From Serratia marcescens (GTDB lineage: Bacteria; Pseudomonadota; Gammaproteobacteria; Enterobacterales; Enterobacteriaceae): 64,000 nt of DNA. This document shows, piece by piece, positions 29,689 to 44,325 of the stretch. Under the pieces are notes generated by a model, which saw only the letters and a list, made by a program, of their open reading frames with translations, searched no databases and was not told where the DNA came from. The DNA lies in the NCBI RefSeq assembly GCF_029846115.1, contig NZ_JARVZZ010000001.1, forward strand, positions 496,001-560,000, read 5' to 3'. The stretch's first letter is position 1. Every line of letters begins with the position of its first letter. A program made the translations under genes and the position numbers.

Positions 29689-30062
29689 GACCTTGCTCCT
29701 TCCCATCGTTGCGCCCGAGCGACCGGCGCATTTTCATCAGAAATCACTGTGGATCAGGGCGGATGAAACGATCCTCAACTGGTCAGATCTCATCCCGATA
29801 GAGTTAAGAATACTCAACAAAAAATAAAAATCAAAAACCATTTCCATTTTATTATTAAATATTTTATTAACACTTTGTTATCAATTGGTTAGGATAAATA
29901 ACACAATCATCAGGTAAGGAAACTGCTTCCAGTAACTTAATGAAGACGCACTAACGCCTTGTTGGACAATAGATTTTTTGGAGAAGTGACGGATAAAAAG
30001 AAGGGCGTGCAGAGGGTCAACAGTGCGGCGGCCTCGATTCAGCCGCCGGCAAGCAGAAAAGA
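29689..30062 (-). promoter_or_regulatory. aceB promoter region with candidate IclR box
   Basis: 374 bp with no credible ORF, AT-rich between about 29805 and 29920. At 29832-29846 the sequence CAAAAACCATTTCCA has a complete ATTTCCA half of the IclR consensus and a degenerate other half (10 of 14 positions). This is where IclR would act on aceBAK. I could not assign the -35 and -10 with confidence. Confidence 0.45.
30026..30048 (-). terminator. hairpin downstream of metA
   Basis: A 7-bp stem CGGCGGC / GCCGCCG with a 9-nt loop, 15 nt after the metA stop codon. There is no immediate T-run on the minus strand (a TTCTTTTTAT stretch follows about 25 nt later), so termination efficiency is doubtful and some metA transcripts may run into aceBAK. 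Confidence 0.4.
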
Positions 30063-30992
30063 TCAGTCGAGCGTCGGATTCATATGGCGCAGATCGTACG
30101 GCGTGATCTGGTAGACGTAATAGTTGAGCCAGTTGGAAAACAGCAGATGCCCGTGGCTGCGCCAGGTGGCTTTCGGTGTCAGGGCGGGGTTGTCATCGGG
30201 GAAGTAGTTGAGCGGAACGGCAGGATCGAGGCCAGCTTCGTTGTCGCGACAATACTCCCCCGCCAGGGTCAGCGTATCGTATTCCGGATGGCCGGTGACA
30301 AACGCCAGGCGCTTGTCCCTGCTGGCGAACAGGTAGGCGCCGGCCTGTTCGGATTCGGCCAGAATATCCAGGTCGGTATATTGGCGAATCACCTCGGTCG
30401 GGAAATCGGCATAGCGTGAATGCGGTGCCAGGAAGCTTTCGTCGAAGCCGCGCGTCAGCAACGCATGCTGTTGCAGCGTTTGGTGCGGGTAAACGCCGGA
30501 GAGCTTCACTTCGCGCGTCATCTTGGGAATGCCGTACAGGATGTTCAGCGCCGCCTGTACCGCCCAGCACACGAACAGCGTGGAGGTCACGTGGTTCTTG
30601 GCCCAGTCGATCACCCGTTCGATCTGCGGCCAGTAGGCAACATCGCAGAAATCGACCAGTCCCAGCGGCGCACCGGTAACGATCAGACCATCGAAGTTCT
30701 CGTTCTGGATGTCTTCAAAGTCGCAGTAGAAGTTGTTCAGATGCTCGGCTGGCGTGTTCTTCGATTCGCGGCTATCGATACGCAGCAGCTGGATATCGAT
30801 CTGCAGCGGCGAATTGGACAACAGGCGCAGAAACTGGTTTTCCGTTTCGATCTTCTTCGGCATCAGGTTGAGGATCAGCACTTTCAGTGGCCTGATTTCC
30901 TGTGTTTTTGCCCGCGAGGATGTCATCACGAAGACATTCTCACCGCGCAAGAAATTGACCGCAGGTAACTCATCAGGAACACGAATCGGCAT
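30063..30992 (-). CDS. metA: homoserine O-succinyltransferase MetA
   Basis: A 309-residue enzyme, the same length as E. coli MetA, that activates homoserine with succinyl-CoA, the first step specific to methionine synthesis. The nucleophile Cys (about residue 142) is in [11 protein letters not shown], and the catalytic His and Glu are in VTGHPEYD. The N-terminus [15 protein letters not shown] is typical. It lies upstream of aceB in the same direction, as in E. coli; tandem met boxes upstream indicate MetJ control. Confidence 0.97.
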   Translation of the reverse strand: MPIRVPDELPAVNFLRGENVFVMTSSRAKTQEIRPLKVLILNLMPKKIETENQFLRLLSNSPLQIDIQLLRIDSRESKNTPAEHLNNFYCDFEDIQNENFDGLIVTGAPLGLVDFCDVAYWPQIERVIDWAKNHVTSTLFVCWAVQAALNILYGIPKMTREVKLSGVYPHQTLQQHALLTRGFDESFLAPHSRYADFPTEVIRQYTDLDILAESEQAGAYLFASRDKRLAFVTGHPEYDTLTLAGEYCRDNEAGLDPAVPLNYFPDDNPALTPKATWRSHGHLLFSNWLNYYVYQITPYDLRHMNPTLD

Positions 30993-31016
30993 TGCTTAAC
31001 CCTCACACATCCATTT

Positions 31017-31040
31017 ATACGTTTAGACTTCTAGATGCCC
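31017..31040 (-). promoter_or_regulatory. tandem met boxes (MetJ operator) upstream of metA
   Basis: Three consecutive 8-bp units, ATACGTTT, AGACTTCT and AGATGCCC, match the met box AGACGTCT at 6, 7 and 5 positions. MetJ binds two or more adjacent boxes cooperatively with S-adenosylmethionine. The array lies 25-48 bp upstream of the metA start. Confidence 0.65.
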
Positions 31041-31186
31041 GAAGATAGCGTTTTTTTCCGTCGCTGTCGAGCATTCAGCGAGAAGGTGAAAATGTTTCAT
31101 TGCGCGATCTGCGCCAAGATATGAGTAGAGGGAGTAAAGGGGCTGAAAAGCAAAAAGGCCATGCTCGTGCAGAACGCCAGATAACA

Positions 31187-31223
31187 GATAAAACAAAAAG
31201 CCCCATGCTTTCGCATGGGGCTT
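31187..31223 (-). terminator. rho-independent terminator of the rRNA operon
   Basis: An 11-bp perfect stem AAGCCCCATGC / GCATGGGGCTT (31198-31208, 31213-31223) with a 4-nt loop. On the minus strand the stem is followed by a T-rich tract. It lies 14 nt beyond the 3' end of the last 5S gene. Confidence 0.93.
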
Positions 31224-31236
31224 GTTGCTTTATTTG

Positions 31237-31356
31237 ATGCTTGGCAGTGTCCTACTCTCGCATGGGGAGACCCCACACTACCATCGGCGCTACGGCGTTT
31301 CACTTCTGAGTTCGGCATGGGGTCAGGTGGGACCACCGCGCTATTGCCGCCAAGCA
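31237..31356 (-). rRNA. rrf: 5S ribosomal RNA, distal copy
   Basis: A 120-nt 5S gene. The ends pair as helix I (TGCTTGGC... / ...GCCAAGCA). It is identical to the other 5S copy of this operon except for one base pair of helix I (U4-A116 here against C4-G116 there). Together with the intervening tRNA-Thr this forms the 5S-tRNA-5S tail known from E. coli rrnD. Confidence 0.97.
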
Positions 31357-31399
31357 AATTCTTTTTTCTGCCGAACTTCTAAACCCACTTTAAATAAAG

Positions 31400-31475
31400 T
31401 GGTGCTGATACCCAGAGTCGAACTGGGGACCTCACCCTTACCAAGGGTGCGCTCTACCAACTGAGCCATATCAGC
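31400..31475 (-). tRNA. thrV: tRNA-Thr(GGT)
   Basis: A 76-nt tRNA with encoded CCA. Acceptor GCTGATA pairs with TATCAGC; the anticodon GGT is read from 31440-31442; T-loop GTTCGACTC is present. It lies between the two 5S genes, as thrV does in E. coli rrnD. Confidence 0.97.
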
Positions 31476-31487
31476 ACGCTTAATTTG

Positions 31488-31607
31488 ATGCCTGGCAGTG
31501 TCCTACTCTCGCATGGGGAGACCCCACACTACCATCGGCGCTACGGCGTTTCACTTCTGAGTTCGGCATGGGGTCAGGTGGGACCACCGCGCTATTGCCG
31601 CCAGGCA
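31488..31607 (-). rRNA. rrf: 5S ribosomal RNA, proximal copy
   Basis: A 120-nt 5S gene directly after the 23S gene (97-nt spacer). Helix I ends are TGCCTGGC / GCCAGGCA, as in the E. coli sequence. Confidence 0.97.
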
Positions 31608-31704
31608 AATTCTGTTTCATTCCAACCGCTTCACTCTCGTGTCGCCATCAGAACCAATCTCGGAACTTCGCTGAAAATCTCTCTAAAAACACCTTCGGTG
31701 TTGT

Positions 31705-34612
<2,908 letters not shown>

Positions 34613-34747
34613 TCACAACCCGAAGATGTTTCCATCGTTCGTGCTGCAAACATTTGAGAGACTCTATGACAGGTTACTCTTCATCCCAATACATCTACGG
34701 AGGGATAAATTTCAGCCGTCATGTTTCAATTTTCAGCTTGTTCCAGA

Positions 34748-34760
34748 TTGTTAAAGAGCA
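34748..34760 (-). promoter_or_regulatory. boxA antitermination element before 23S
   Basis: On the minus strand TGCTCTTTAACAA, the rrn boxA sequence that recruits NusB/S10, in the spacer between tRNA-Glu and 23S. An identical copy occurs in the 16S leader at 36824-36836. Confidence 0.88.
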
Positions 34761-34846
34761 ATATCTTAAACATGACTCGCAAGTCATCTTTAAGATTTTT
34801 TCGGTTATCGCTAACCGGTGATAATGTCTTTCACTCATTATCGGAA

Positions 34847-34922
34847 TGGCGTCCCCAAGGGGATTCGAACCCCTGTTACAGCCGTGAAAGGGCAGTGTCC
34901 TAGGCCTCTAGACGATGGGGAC
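34847..34922 (-). tRNA. gltV: tRNA-Glu(TTC)
   Basis: A 76-nt tRNA with encoded CCA in the 16S-23S spacer. Acceptor GTCCCCA pairs with TGGGGAC; the anticodon TTC is read from 34886-34888; T-arm GGGGTTCGAATCCCC. A single Glu tRNA in the spacer is the type found in E. coli rrnB, C, E and G. Confidence 0.97.
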
Positions 34923-35128
34923 CCGAAATTGGCTTATCGAATCACCGATTCGATAATTTCGGGTAAAGGTGAGATTTTTCGTGAAAAATCGAGCGCCATT
35001 GTCGTTTGTCACTGCACTGGACAGTCACAAATCTCCCGGCACTTACCTATACCACAAGGTTTTGTTTGCTCATTACTTTTTCATCAGACAATCTGTGTGA
35101 GCACGCCACTCGAACTAATATCTTTAGG

Positions 35129-36671
<1,543 letters not shown>

Positions 36672-36823
36672 AAGCTTGATTTGCTTCCACTCGAGAAGCG
36701 ATGCTCAAAGATTTACTGCATGAATTTTACTTCAGTTAGTCACTCTTCAAGACTTGATATTTTTTTGCATCCGAAGATGCTGGATATCGTCTTGTGGAGT
36801 GCCCACACAGATTGTCTGATAAA

Positions 36824-36836
36824 TTGTTAAAGAGCA
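36824..36836 (-). promoter_or_regulatory. boxA in the 16S leader
   Basis: Minus-strand TGCTCTTTAACAA, the rrn antitermination element, between P2 and the 16S 5' end. Confidence 0.88.
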
Positions 36837-36875
36837 GTGAGTTAGGCGCTTTCGCTTGCTAACTCGAGGTGGCGT

Positions 36876-36903
36876 ATATTACGCCTTCCTCTTTCAGAGT
36901 CAA
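36876..36903 (-). promoter_or_regulatory. rrn P2 promoter
   Basis: Minus strand: -35 TTGACT (36898-36903), 16-nt spacer, -10 TAATAT (36876-36881). It is laid out like P2 of E. coli rrn operons and lies about 200 bp upstream of 16S. Confidence 0.85.
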
Positions 36904-36982
36904 CCCTAATTTTCAGGATTTTTTCTCTTTCTTCCCGGCCGCTGTGTGAAGTGAATCACTTGCGCCGTGTCGATGGAGGCGC

Positions 36983-37010
36983 ATTATAGGGATCCGAGTT
37001 TTTTGCACAA
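36983..37010 (-). promoter_or_regulatory. rrn P1 promoter
   Basis: Minus strand: -35 TTGTGC (37005-37010), 16-nt spacer, perfect -10 TATAAT (36983-36988), followed by a GCGCC discriminator, the GC-rich type that makes rrn P1 sensitive to ppGpp. The upstream 37011-37035 is A/T-rich on this strand, consistent with an UP element. Between P1 and yrdA (37011-37176) I see no further gene. Confidence 0.85.
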
Positions 37011-37176
37011 CCCCTTTTTTGATCTTTTCTTTCTGTTTGCACACTTTTCAGCCCTTCCGTGTGGATCTTGTGCGATCAGGGCCATTTTCCGCAGGATCCG
37101 GCGCTGCCGTTGGTTGTAATTCCATCGCCAGAGTCTAGTATTGCCGGTAAATATGATCCCGACGTGAGGCAGCACT

Positions 37177-37719
37177 ATGTCCGATGCAGTACGTTCTTAT
37201 CTTCAATACACCCCCAAACTCGGTCAGCGCGTCTTGATCGATCCTTCCAGCGTCGTGATCGGCGACGTCGATCTGGCGGATGACGTCAGCATCTGGCCGC
37301 TGGTCGCCATCCGCGGTGACGTCAACGCAGTAAAGATTGGCGCGCGCAGCAATATTCAGGACGGCAGCGTACTGCATGTAACTCACCGCTCCGAACATAA
37401 CCCCGACGGTTATCCCCTGCTGATTGGAGAAGATGTGACCGTAGGCCATAAAGCGATGCTGCACGGCTGCGCCATCGGCAACCGGGTGCTGGTCGGTATG
37501 GGATCGATCCTGTTGGACGGTGTAGTAGTAGAAGACGACGTAATGATTGGTGCCGGCAGTTTGGTGGCGCCGGGCAAACGCCTGGTCAGCGGCTATCTTT
37601 ATATGGGTAGCCCGGCACGCCAGGTTCGGCCTTTGACCGCCGCCGAGTTGGAGGGATTGCTTTATTCTTCTAACAACTATGTACGCTGGAAAGATGAATA
37701 CCTGTCGGAAGACATCTGA
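37177..37719 (+). CDS. yrdA: YrdA, gamma-carbonic-anhydrase-like left-handed beta-helix protein
   Basis: A 180-residue hexapeptide-repeat protein of the gamma-carbonic anhydrase family. Zinc ligands fit His67/His70 in LHVTH, and His91 and His96 in GHKAMLHGC. Enzymatic activity in E. coli YrdA is not firmly established, so a carbonic anhydrase function stays open. It is divergent from the 16S gene, as next to rrnD in E. coli, and converges on aroE. Confidence 0.93.
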   Translation: MSDAVRSYLQYTPKLGQRVLIDPSSVVIGDVDLADDVSIWPLVAIRGDVNAVKIGARSNIQDGSVLHVTHRSEHNPDGYPLLIGEDVTVGHKAMLHGCAIGNRVLVGMGSILLDGVVVEDDVMIGAGSLVAPGKRLVSGYLYMGSPARQVRPLTAAELEGLLYSSNNYVRWKDEYLSEDI

Positions 37720-37724
37720 CGGGC

Positions 37725-37753
37725 ACCCCGTTCCTTATGAAAGAGAACGGGGT
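37725..37753. terminator. hairpin between convergent yrdA and aroE
   Basis: A 9-bp perfect stem ACCCCGTTC / GAACGGGGT with an 11-nt loop, between the yrdA stop (37719) and the aroE stop (37759). No long T-run on either side; probably a shared bidirectional 3' end. Confidence 0.6.
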
Positions 37754-37758
37754 AGGAT

Positions 37759-38577
37759 TTATGCCGCCAGTTCGCTGCGCAGTTGGCGCAATACCGGCTC
37801 GATCTCTGGCATCACTCCGTGCCAAAGCAGGAAAGCATGCGCCGCCTGCCCCACCAGCATGCCCAACCCATCGGCATATTCCGTTGCCCCCCGCTGCTGC
37901 GCCCAGGCCAGGAACGGCGTGACGCCCTGCTGATAGAACATGTCATAGCAACGGGTTTGCGCGTTCACCACGCCTGCGGGCAACGCCGGGATCTCCCCGC
38001 TGATACCGGACGCCGTCGCGTTGATCACCAGATCGAACGCTTGCTGATTCAGTTGATCCATCGGTACCGCCGAGATCTCCCCCAGATGCCGGAAAGCGTC
38101 GGCCAACTCTTGAGCCCGGCTGAAGGTGCGGTTGGTGATCGTGAGCCGGCAGCCGAAAGACAGCAGCGGCAGAATCACGCCACGCGCCGCGCCGCCGGCG
38201 CCCACCAGCAGGATATGATCCTGCGGCCGGATCAATTGCTGACGCTGCAGATCGGTCAGCAAACCGATGCCGTCGGTGTTATCTCCCAATAGACCGCCAT
38301 TCGGCAACACCTTCAAGGTATTGACCGCCCCGGCCATCGCTGCACGCTCACTCAGCTCGGAGGCGAGCTCATAAGCACGCTCTTTGAAAGGCACCGTGAC
38401 GTTCGCCCCCTGCCCTCCGGCGTGGATAAACGCCTGCAGACGGGTTTCAAAACCATCAAGCGGCGCCAGCACTGTTCCATAAGGATGCTCAATGCCGGTC
38501 TGAGCAGCGAACAGCGCATGAATTCGCGGCGACTTGCTGTGACCGATAGGGTTGCCAAATACCGCAAATTTCTCCAT
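37759..38577 (-). CDS. aroE: shikimate dehydrogenase AroE
   Basis: A 272-residue NADPH-dependent enzyme that reduces 3-dehydroshikimate in aromatic amino acid synthesis. The shikimate-binding [10 protein letters not shown] and NVTVPFKE (with catalytic Lys), the NADP-binding VGAGGAARG and the adjoining NRT motif are all present. The start is the ATG at 38577, with AGAGG 8 nt upstream; the ATG two codons earlier would leave only two bases of spacing. Last gene of yrdD/tsaC/aroE on this strand. Confidence 0.97.
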   Translation of the reverse strand: MEKFAVFGNPIGHSKSPRIHALFAAQTGIEHPYGTVLAPLDGFETRLQAFIHAGGQGANVTVPFKERAYELASELSERAAMAGAVNTLKVLPNGGLLGDNTDGIGLLTDLQRQQLIRPQDHILLVGAGGAARGVILPLLSFGCRLTITNRTFSRAQELADAFRHLGEISAVPMDQLNQQAFDLVINATASGISGEIPALPAGVVNAQTRCYDMFYQQGVTPFLAWAQQRGATEYADGLGMLVGQAAHAFLLWHGVMPEIEPVLRQLRSELAA

Positions 38578-38588
38578 GCCCATTACCT

Positions 38589-39158
38589 CTAGCCCTGACG
38601 GATCTGTTCGCCGGTCAAAGCATCTCTGATTTCGGAAGGATTAAGACGGCCGCCCACCTCGCCGGCCAATACCGGGAAAGCTTCGCCGAATTGCCGTGTG
38701 ACCTCATCCGTACTGCGGCATGGCTCCAGCCCACTGAGATTGGCGCTGGTCGACACCAGCGGCTTGCCATACTGCCGGCACAGCAGCTGCACCAACGGAT
38801 GGTCGCTGACGCGCACCGCCAGCGAGCTGAAACGCCCTGTCAACAAGCGCGGCGTCTCCGGCCGGGCGGGCAACACCCAGGTTACCGGCCCTGGCCAACT
38901 GGCAAACATCGTTGCGCGCTGCTGTTCGCTGAGCGCGCTGTCGTCGATATAGGGCTTAAGCTGTGCATAATCGGCGGCAATCAGAATCAGCCCCTTTTCC
39001 CACGGCCGCTGTTTCAACGCCAGCAGCGCATTGACCGCTTGTTCGCTGTCGGGATCGCAACCCAGGCCGAATACCGCTTCGGTGGGATAAGCGATAACCT
39101 GCTGTTGATGCAAAGCATCGATGATAGATACAAGGTTCGGGCTTAATTCTGAGTTCAT
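38589..39158 (-). CDS. tsaC: TsaC, threonylcarbamoyl-AMP synthase
   Basis: A 189-residue YrdC/Sua5-family protein that makes threonylcarbamoyl-adenylate from threonine, bicarbonate and ATP for the t6A37 tRNA modification. Typical stretches are [32 protein letters not shown] and [11 protein letters not shown]. The start at the ATG at 39158 gives the length of the E. coli protein within one residue; no strong ribosome-binding site is seen, and the gene starts 7 bp after yrdD, so translational coupling is likely. Confidence 0.96.
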   Translation of the reverse strand: MNSELSPNLVSIIDALHQQQVIAYPTEAVFGLGCDPDSEQAVNALLALKQRPWEKGLILIAADYAQLKPYIDDSALSEQQRATMFASWPGPVTWVLPARPETPRLLTGRFSSLAVRVSDHPLVQLLCRQYGKPLVSTSANLSGLEPCRSTDEVTRQFGEAFPVLAGEVGGRLNPSEIRDALTGEQIRQG

Positions 39159-39165
39159 GATGTGA

Positions 39166-39711
39166 TTATTCTGTAGTCGCGACGGGTTTTCCGCACAGCT
39201 TGCTGGCACAGCACAGGACGGGGCCTTTTGCCGTGCGCTTTTCCATCAGCAGCGGATAATGGCAATAGGCACATTCACCGGCGACGGGTTTAACATTGAG
39301 GGCGAATTGGCATTCAGGGTAACGATCGCAGGAATGAAAAATCTTGCCGTAGCGCGACTTGCGCTGCAGCAGTTTGCCCTGACCGCACTGCGGGCAGGTA
39401 ATGGCGGTTTCGTCAGGCTTATCGATCACTTCAGTGTGATCGCACTGCGGATAAGCACTGCAACCGATAAACATGCCATAGCGCCCCTGGCGCAGCACCA
39501 ACGTCGCCTGGCATTTCGGGCACTGCTGCCCATCCAGCACCTTGACGATATGCCCATCGGCCTGCGCTTTCAGCGGGCGAATATATTGGCATTCAGGGTA
39601 CTGGGAACAGCCGAGGAAGGGGCCATGGCGACCGCTACGGATCACCAGCTCAGCCCCGCATTCCGGACAGGGTTCATTTTGCCTAGCGGCAAAAATCGCG
39701 TTTTTTGTCAT
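39166..39711 (-). CDS. yrdD: YrdD, protein of topoisomerase-type C4 zinc fingers
   Basis: A 181-residue protein made of repeated zinc-ribbon units like those at the C-terminus of topoisomerase I. Three full repeats carry CPxC and a second Cys with [16 protein letters not shown] and SCDRYPEC, beginning at CPECG (Cys15, Cys18); a fourth unit is CAYCHYPLL...LCCASKLCG. It has no topoisomerase catalytic domain. It probably binds single-stranded DNA, but its role is unproven. Confidence 0.93.
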   Translation of the reverse strand: MTKNAIFAARQNEPCPECGAELVIRSGRHGPFLGCSQYPECQYIRPLKAQADGHIVKVLDGQQCPKCQATLVLRQGRYGMFIGCSAYPQCDHTEVIDKPDETAITCPQCGQGKLLQRKSRYGKIFHSCDRYPECQFALNVKPVAGECAYCHYPLLMEKRTAKGPVLCCASKLCGKPVATTE

Positions 39712-39736
39712 AACGTCTTCTATGCGCGTTATCGGC

Positions 39737-40210
39737 TCAATGCAGATAACCTTCGTTCACTTCAAACAACAGTTCTTCCATTTGCTGATAGGCGCTTTCA
39801 TATCCGGGGATATTAAACAGCACCATCAACACGACCCATTTCAGATCTTCGAGATCGAATTCCGCATTATCCAAGGCCATAACGCGGTCGATAACCATTT
39901 CACGGGTTTCGAGGTTCAATACCTGAATCTGTTCCAGGAACAGGAGAAAACCACGGCAGCCGGCGTCCAAACGCGCGCTTTCCTCTTCGGTGTAGATCCG
40001 CATTGCCAGCGGATCGGCATCCATAAAGTAAGGCGCATTTTGACCTTCTTGCAGGTCAGCCAACTTCTCAAGCCAATTCAACGCGTTGTAGATATCATCC
40101 CGATGAAACCCCGCCTGAGCGAGATCATCGGTCAGTTGATCCTGATCGACGCGCATCTCTGGTTCATTGTGGATATAAGTTTCAAACAAGTACATGAGTA
40201 CGTCGAACAT
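39737..40210 (-). CDS. smg: Smg, DUF494-family protein
   Basis: A 157-residue acidic helical protein, the same length as E. coli Smg and very similar along its length ([41 protein letters not shown]). The function is unknown. It overlaps the dprA 3' end by 29 bp in another frame. Confidence 0.94.
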   Translation of the reverse strand: MFDVLMYLFETYIHNEPEMRVDQDQLTDDLAQAGFHRDDIYNALNWLEKLADLQEGQNAPYFMDADPLAMRIYTEEESARLDAGCRGFLLFLEQIQVLNLETREMVIDRVMALDNAEFDLEDLKWVVLMVLFNIPGYESAYQQMEELLFEVNEGYLH

Positions 40211-41303
40211 GGCTTGCCCTCCTTATTCGGACATAGCCGCCGGGTACAGCTGCGATCCACCCTGCTAACTCCAGTTCGAGTAACTTGATTACCACCACTG
40301 GCACAGGTTGGCCGGCACGTTCAGCGACGACGTCAACAGGTGTCACCTCATCTCCTACGTTAGCCAACACATCGGCAAATGGCAATTCAACTTCAGCCTG
40401 CGACGCACAAATAGTTGTATTTTCGTTCAGTGGCAGCCATTGAAGACCGCTTCCCAGCAATTCGGCGATATCTTTCGGCCCAGTCACCAGATGCGCGCCC
40501 TGTTGGATCAGCCAATGCGTGCCTTCGCTCATCGGATTCCCTAACGGCCCCGGCAAGGCGAATACCTCACGCCCCTGCTCCAGCGCATAGCGAGCCGTCA
40601 CCAGGGTACCGCTGCGCAACGAGGCTTCTATGACCAGAACGCCCTGGCTCAGCCCGCTGATAATGCGGTTGCGGCGCGGAAAATGGTCGGCCAGAGGCAA
40701 ATCGGTGACCAAATGATCTGAAATCACCGCGCCGCCCTGCTCGACAATCTGCTCCGCGAGCCTGCGGTGCCGGCGTGGATAAACATTGGCCAGCCCACTG
40801 CCCAACACCGCTACCGTGCAACCCCCGGCCGCCAGCGCTGCGCGATGGCAAATGCCGTCGATACCGATCGCCAAACCGCTGGTGATGGTGAAACCGCAAC
40901 GCGCCAATTCCTCGGCGAAATAATTGGCCCAACGCTCGCCGTAGTGGCTGAACTGCCGGCTGCCAACCATGGCGAGCTGCGGGCGCAGCAACGCCTGAGG
41001 ATCGCCCTCGATCAGCAGAAACAGCGGTGCATCGTCGATCTGGGCCAGACGTTCGGGATAGCCGGCAGCCCCATAGTTCAGCATACGGTGCGCCGGCTCC
41101 TCCAGCCAACGCAGAGTCGCGGCCAAATAACCGGGATCCAGCTGGTTGAACTGCGTCTGCTGCCGTTCGTTCAACCCCAGCTCATGCAGCACGCGGCGAG
41201 GCTCGTTCCCCATTTGCGATAGCTGCCGCACGATCCGGCTGGCCACGACGGTCTGCAGCCCCGTTACCCCTCGCATCCGTAAAGCGATCTCTTCCGGCCG
41301 CAT
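40182..41303 (-). CDS. dprA: DprA (Smf), DNA-processing Rossmann-fold protein
   Basis: A 373-residue protein. An N-terminal helix-rich region is followed by a Rossmann-like single-strand DNA and RecA-loading fold (about 85-300; [38 protein letters not shown]) and a C-terminal winged-helix-like domain. DprA protects incoming single strands in transformable bacteria; in enterobacteria its role is less clear. The ATG at 41303 has GAGGGA 8 nt upstream and gives nearly the E. coli length. Divergent from def with 133 bp between. Confidence 0.94.
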   Translation of the reverse strand: MRPEEIALRMRGVTGLQTVVASRIVRQLSQMGNEPRRVLHELGLNERQQTQFNQLDPGYLAATLRWLEEPAHRMLNYGAAGYPERLAQIDDAPLFLLIEGDPQALLRPQLAMVGSRQFSHYGERWANYFAEELARCGFTITSGLAIGIDGICHRAALAAGGCTVAVLGSGLANVYPRRHRRLAEQIVEQGGAVISDHLVTDLPLADHFPRRNRIISGLSQGVLVIEASLRSGTLVTARYALEQGREVFALPGPLGNPMSEGTHWLIQQGAHLVTGPKDIAELLGSGLQWLPLNENTTICASQAEVELPFADVLANVGDEVTPVDVVAERAGQPVPVVVIKLLELELAGWIAAVPGGYVRIRRASHVRRTHVLV

Positions 41304-41436
41304 CGTCTGTTCCCTCAGCAAAAACGGTGGTATTACCAATCCGAGCAATTGGTGCGCAATGCTGTCAATCAGGCCGGGAAATGTCTAGAATAGAGGTTAA
41401 ACCTCGTTCATTACTCGGATACAGATCTAAAGATAT

Positions 41437-41946
41437 ATGTCAGTCTTGCAGGTATTACATTTCCCAGACGAGCGTCTGCGCAAAGTCGCGGCGCCGGTAA
41501 AAGAAGTCAATGCAGATATCCAGCGCATCGTGGATGATATGTTTGAAACCATGTACGCAGAGGAAGGTATTGGCCTGGCTGCGACTCAGGTGGATATCCA
41601 TCAGCGCATTATCGTGATCGACGTCTCCGAGAATCGCGATCAGCGCCTGGTGCTGATCAACCCGGAATTGCTGGAAAAGAGCGGCGAAACCGGCATCGAG
41701 GAAGGCTGTCTTTCCATTCCCGAGCAGCGTGCGTTGGTACCCCGTGCCGCGCAGGTGAAGATCCGCGCGCTGGATCGCGAAGGCAAACCTTTCGAACTGG
41801 AAGCGGACGATCTGTTGGCGATCTGCATTCAGCACGAGATGGATCACCTGATGGGTAAACTGTTCGTCGATTACCTGTCGCCGCTCAAGCGTCAGCGCAT
41901 TCGTCAGAAACTGGAAAAAATGGCCAAGCTTCAAGCCCGCGCCTAA
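41437..41946 (+). CDS. def: peptide deformylase Def
   Basis: A 169-residue metalloenzyme that removes the formyl group from new proteins. The three conserved motifs are visible: GIGLAATQV (44-52), EEGCLS (metal ligand Cys91) and HEMDH (His133, Glu134, His137 by E. coli alignment). First gene of def-fmt-rsmB-trkA-mscL; fmt starts 17 bp later. Confidence 0.98.
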   Translation: MSVLQVLHFPDERLRKVAAPVKEVNADIQRIVDDMFETMYAEEGIGLAATQVDIHQRIIVIDVSENRDQRLVLINPELLEKSGETGIEEGCLSIPEQRALVPRAAQVKIRALDREGKPFELEADDLLAICIQHEMDHLMGKLFVDYLSPLKRQRIRQKLEKMAKLQARA

Positions 41947-41963
41947 CCGATCAGGAAATCAAC

Positions 41964-42908
41964 GTGTCTGATTCTTTACGGATTATTTTCGCCGGAACAC
42001 CAGACTTCGCAGCGCGTCATCTTGACGCGCTGTTGTCATCTGAGCACCAGATTGTCGGCGTTTTTACCCAGCCCGACCGCCCGGCGGGCCGCGGCAACAA
42101 GCTGACGCCAAGCCCAGTCAAAGTGCTGGCCGAGCAACACCAACTGCCGGTATTTCAGCCCAAATCGCTGCGCCCCGAAGAGAACCAACGCCTGGTGGCC
42201 GATCTCAACGCCGACGTGATGGTGGTGGTTGCCTACGGGCTGATCCTGCCGCAGGCGGTGCTGGATATGCCGCGTCTCGGTTGCATCAACGTACATGGCT
42301 CGCTGCTGCCTCGCTGGCGCGGCGCGGCACCGATCCAGCGTTCGCTCTGGGCCGGCGACAGCGAAACCGGCGTGACCATCATGCAGATGGACGTCGGTCT
42401 CGATACCGGCGACATGATGCACAAGATTGCCTGCCCGATTGAGAGCAGCGATACCAGCGCCAGTCTGTACGACAAGCTGGCACAGCTCGGCCCACAGGGC
42501 ATGCTGACTACGCTGCGCCAAATGGCAGACGGCAGTGCCACCCGCGAAGTGCAGGACGAAGCGCTGGTCACTTACGCCGAGAAACTGAGCAAAGAAGAAG
42601 CCCGCCTGGACTGGAATCTGTCCGCAGCCCAGCTGGAGCGCTGCATCCGCGCCTTCAATCCTTGGCCGATCAGTTACTTCACCATCGACGATCAACCGGT
42701 GAAAGTATGGCAAGCCAGCGTACTGGCGCAAAGTGCCAATGCGGAGCCAGGCACCGTTGTCCATGCCGACAAACACGGCATTCAGGTGGCAACCGCCGAC
42801 GGCATCCTCAATCTGATCCAACTGCAGCCCGCCGGCAAGAAACCGATGTCGGCGCAAGACCTTTTAAATTCACGTCGTGAATGGTTTGCCCCGGGTAACC
42901 GGCTGTAA
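41964..42908 (+). CDS. fmt: methionyl-tRNA formyltransferase Fmt
   Basis: A 314-residue enzyme that formylates initiator Met-tRNA. The catalytic residues Asn109, His111 ([13 protein letters not shown]) and Asp147 (GLDTGDMM) are in place, followed by the C-terminal OB-like tRNA-binding domain (about 210-314). The formyl group it adds is later removed by the deformylase encoded just upstream. Confidence 0.98.
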   Translation: MSDSLRIIFAGTPDFAARHLDALLSSEHQIVGVFTQPDRPAGRGNKLTPSPVKVLAEQHQLPVFQPKSLRPEENQRLVADLNADVMVVVAYGLILPQAVLDMPRLGCINVHGSLLPRWRGAAPIQRSLWAGDSETGVTIMQMDVGLDTGDMMHKIACPIESSDTSASLYDKLAQLGPQGMLTTLRQMADGSATREVQDEALVTYAEKLSKEEARLDWNLSAAQLERCIRAFNPWPISYFTIDDQPVKVWQASVLAQSANAEPGTVVHADKHGIQVATADGILNLIQLQPAGKKPMSAQDLLNSRREWFAPGNRL

Positions 42909-42980
42909 GTCACCCCACTGCCCGGCCGTTCATCGCCGGGCCGTTATTTTCTTAATGCCGATCGTTATCAGCTTCAGCCT

Positions 42981-44270
42981 ATGAAAAATAATTACAATCT
43001 CCGCAGCATCGCTGCCAAAGCCATCGGTCAGGTGCTGGATCAAGGGCAGTCACTCAGCACTGTCCTGCCGGCGCTCCAAGCCGCCATCAGCGATAAAGAT
43101 CGCGGGTTGTTACAGGAACTGTGTTTCGGCACGTTGCGCGTGCTGCCGCAGCTCGAATGGTGCATTCAACAATTGATGACCAAGCCGCTGACCGGCAAAC
43201 AGCGTACGCTGCACTATCTGCTGATGGTCGGCCTGTATCAGCTGCTGTATACCCGTATCCCGGCGCACGCTGTATTGGCCGAAACCGTGGAAGGCGCGGT
43301 GGCGCTGAAACGTCCGCAGTTGAAAGGCCTGATTAACGGCGTCTTGCGGCAATTCCAGCGCCAGCAGGAAGAGCTGCTGCAGCGCGCCGCCAACAATGAC
43401 AGCCGCTATCTGCACCCGAGCTGGTTACTGAAACGCATTCAACAAGCCTATCCCGCCCACTGGGAACAGATCGTCGATGCCAATAACCAGAAGCCACCGA
43501 TGTGGCTGCGCGTCAACCGCCTGCATCACACCCGCGAAGCTTATCTGCAGTTGTTGACCGACGCCGGTATCGCCGCAGAGCCTCATTCAGACTATGCCGA
43601 TGCAGTGCGGTTGCTGGCGCCTTGCGCCGTGACCGATCTGCCTGGGTTCGCCGACGGCTGGGTCACCGTGCAAGATGCCTCAGCCCAGGGCTGTGTCGAT
43701 CTATTGGATCCGCAAGACGGTGAACAGATCCTCGATTTGTGCGCCGCGCCTGGCGGCAAAACCACGCATATACTGGAAGCGGCACCGAAAGCGCACGTCA
43801 TGGCGGTCGATATCGACGAACAGCGCCTGGCGCGGGTGAAGGAAAACCTGCAGCGCCTGCGTTTGCATGCCGAGGTTAAACTGGGCGATGGCCGCACCCC
43901 GCAGCAATGGTGCGGTGACAAGCAGTTCGACCGGATCCTGCTGGACGCGCCTTGTTCCGCCACCGGCGTGATCCGCCGTCACCCCGACATCAAATGGCTA
44001 CGCCGCGATCGCGACATCGCCGAACTCGCCGCGCTGCAGGCCGACATCCTGGAAGCCGTCTGGCCCCATCTGAAATCGGGCGGCGTGATGGTTTACGCCA
44101 CCTGCTCTATCCTGCCGGATGAAAACAGCGGCCAGATCGCCGCGTTCTTGCAGCGCCACGCCGATGCCAAGCTGGTTGAAACCGGCGATGCGCAGCGGCC
44201 GGGGCGGCAGAATATCCCGCATCCCGAGGACGGCGATGGCTTCTTTTACGCTAAGCTGATTAAAATGTAA
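42981..44270 (+). CDS. rsmB: 16S rRNA m5C967 methyltransferase RsmB
   Basis: A 429-residue enzyme, the length of E. coli RsmB. The N-terminal NusB-like RNA-binding domain spans about 1-140 and the Rossmann methyltransferase domain about 235-429. The SAM-binding [10 protein letters not shown], Cys325 in [15 protein letters not shown] and the catalytic Cys375 in [11 protein letters not shown] are all present. 72 bp after fmt. Confidence 0.97.
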   Translation: MKNNYNLRSIAAKAIGQVLDQGQSLSTVLPALQAAISDKDRGLLQELCFGTLRVLPQLEWCIQQLMTKPLTGKQRTLHYLLMVGLYQLLYTRIPAHAVLAETVEGAVALKRPQLKGLINGVLRQFQRQQEELLQRAANNDSRYLHPSWLLKRIQQAYPAHWEQIVDANNQKPPMWLRVNRLHHTREAYLQLLTDAGIAAEPHSDYADAVRLLAPCAVTDLPGFADGWVTVQDASAQGCVDLLDPQDGEQILDLCAAPGGKTTHILEAAPKAHVMAVDIDEQRLARVKENLQRLRLHAEVKLGDGRTPQQWCGDKQFDRILLDAPCSATGVIRRHPDIKWLRRDRDIAELAALQADILEAVWPHLKSGGVMVYATCSILPDENSGQIAAFLQRHADAKLVETGDAQRPGRQNIPHPEDGDGFFYAKLIKM

Positions 44271-44325
44271 TGCTTCGGGGCGTGCATGCGCGCCCTAAGT
44301 CTTTCAGTGTGAAGCAGAGAACACA

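Noticed and set aside
31097..31357. ORF overlapping the rRNA terminator and 5S gene
   Set aside because: It runs through a terminator and a 5S gene; not credible as a protein.
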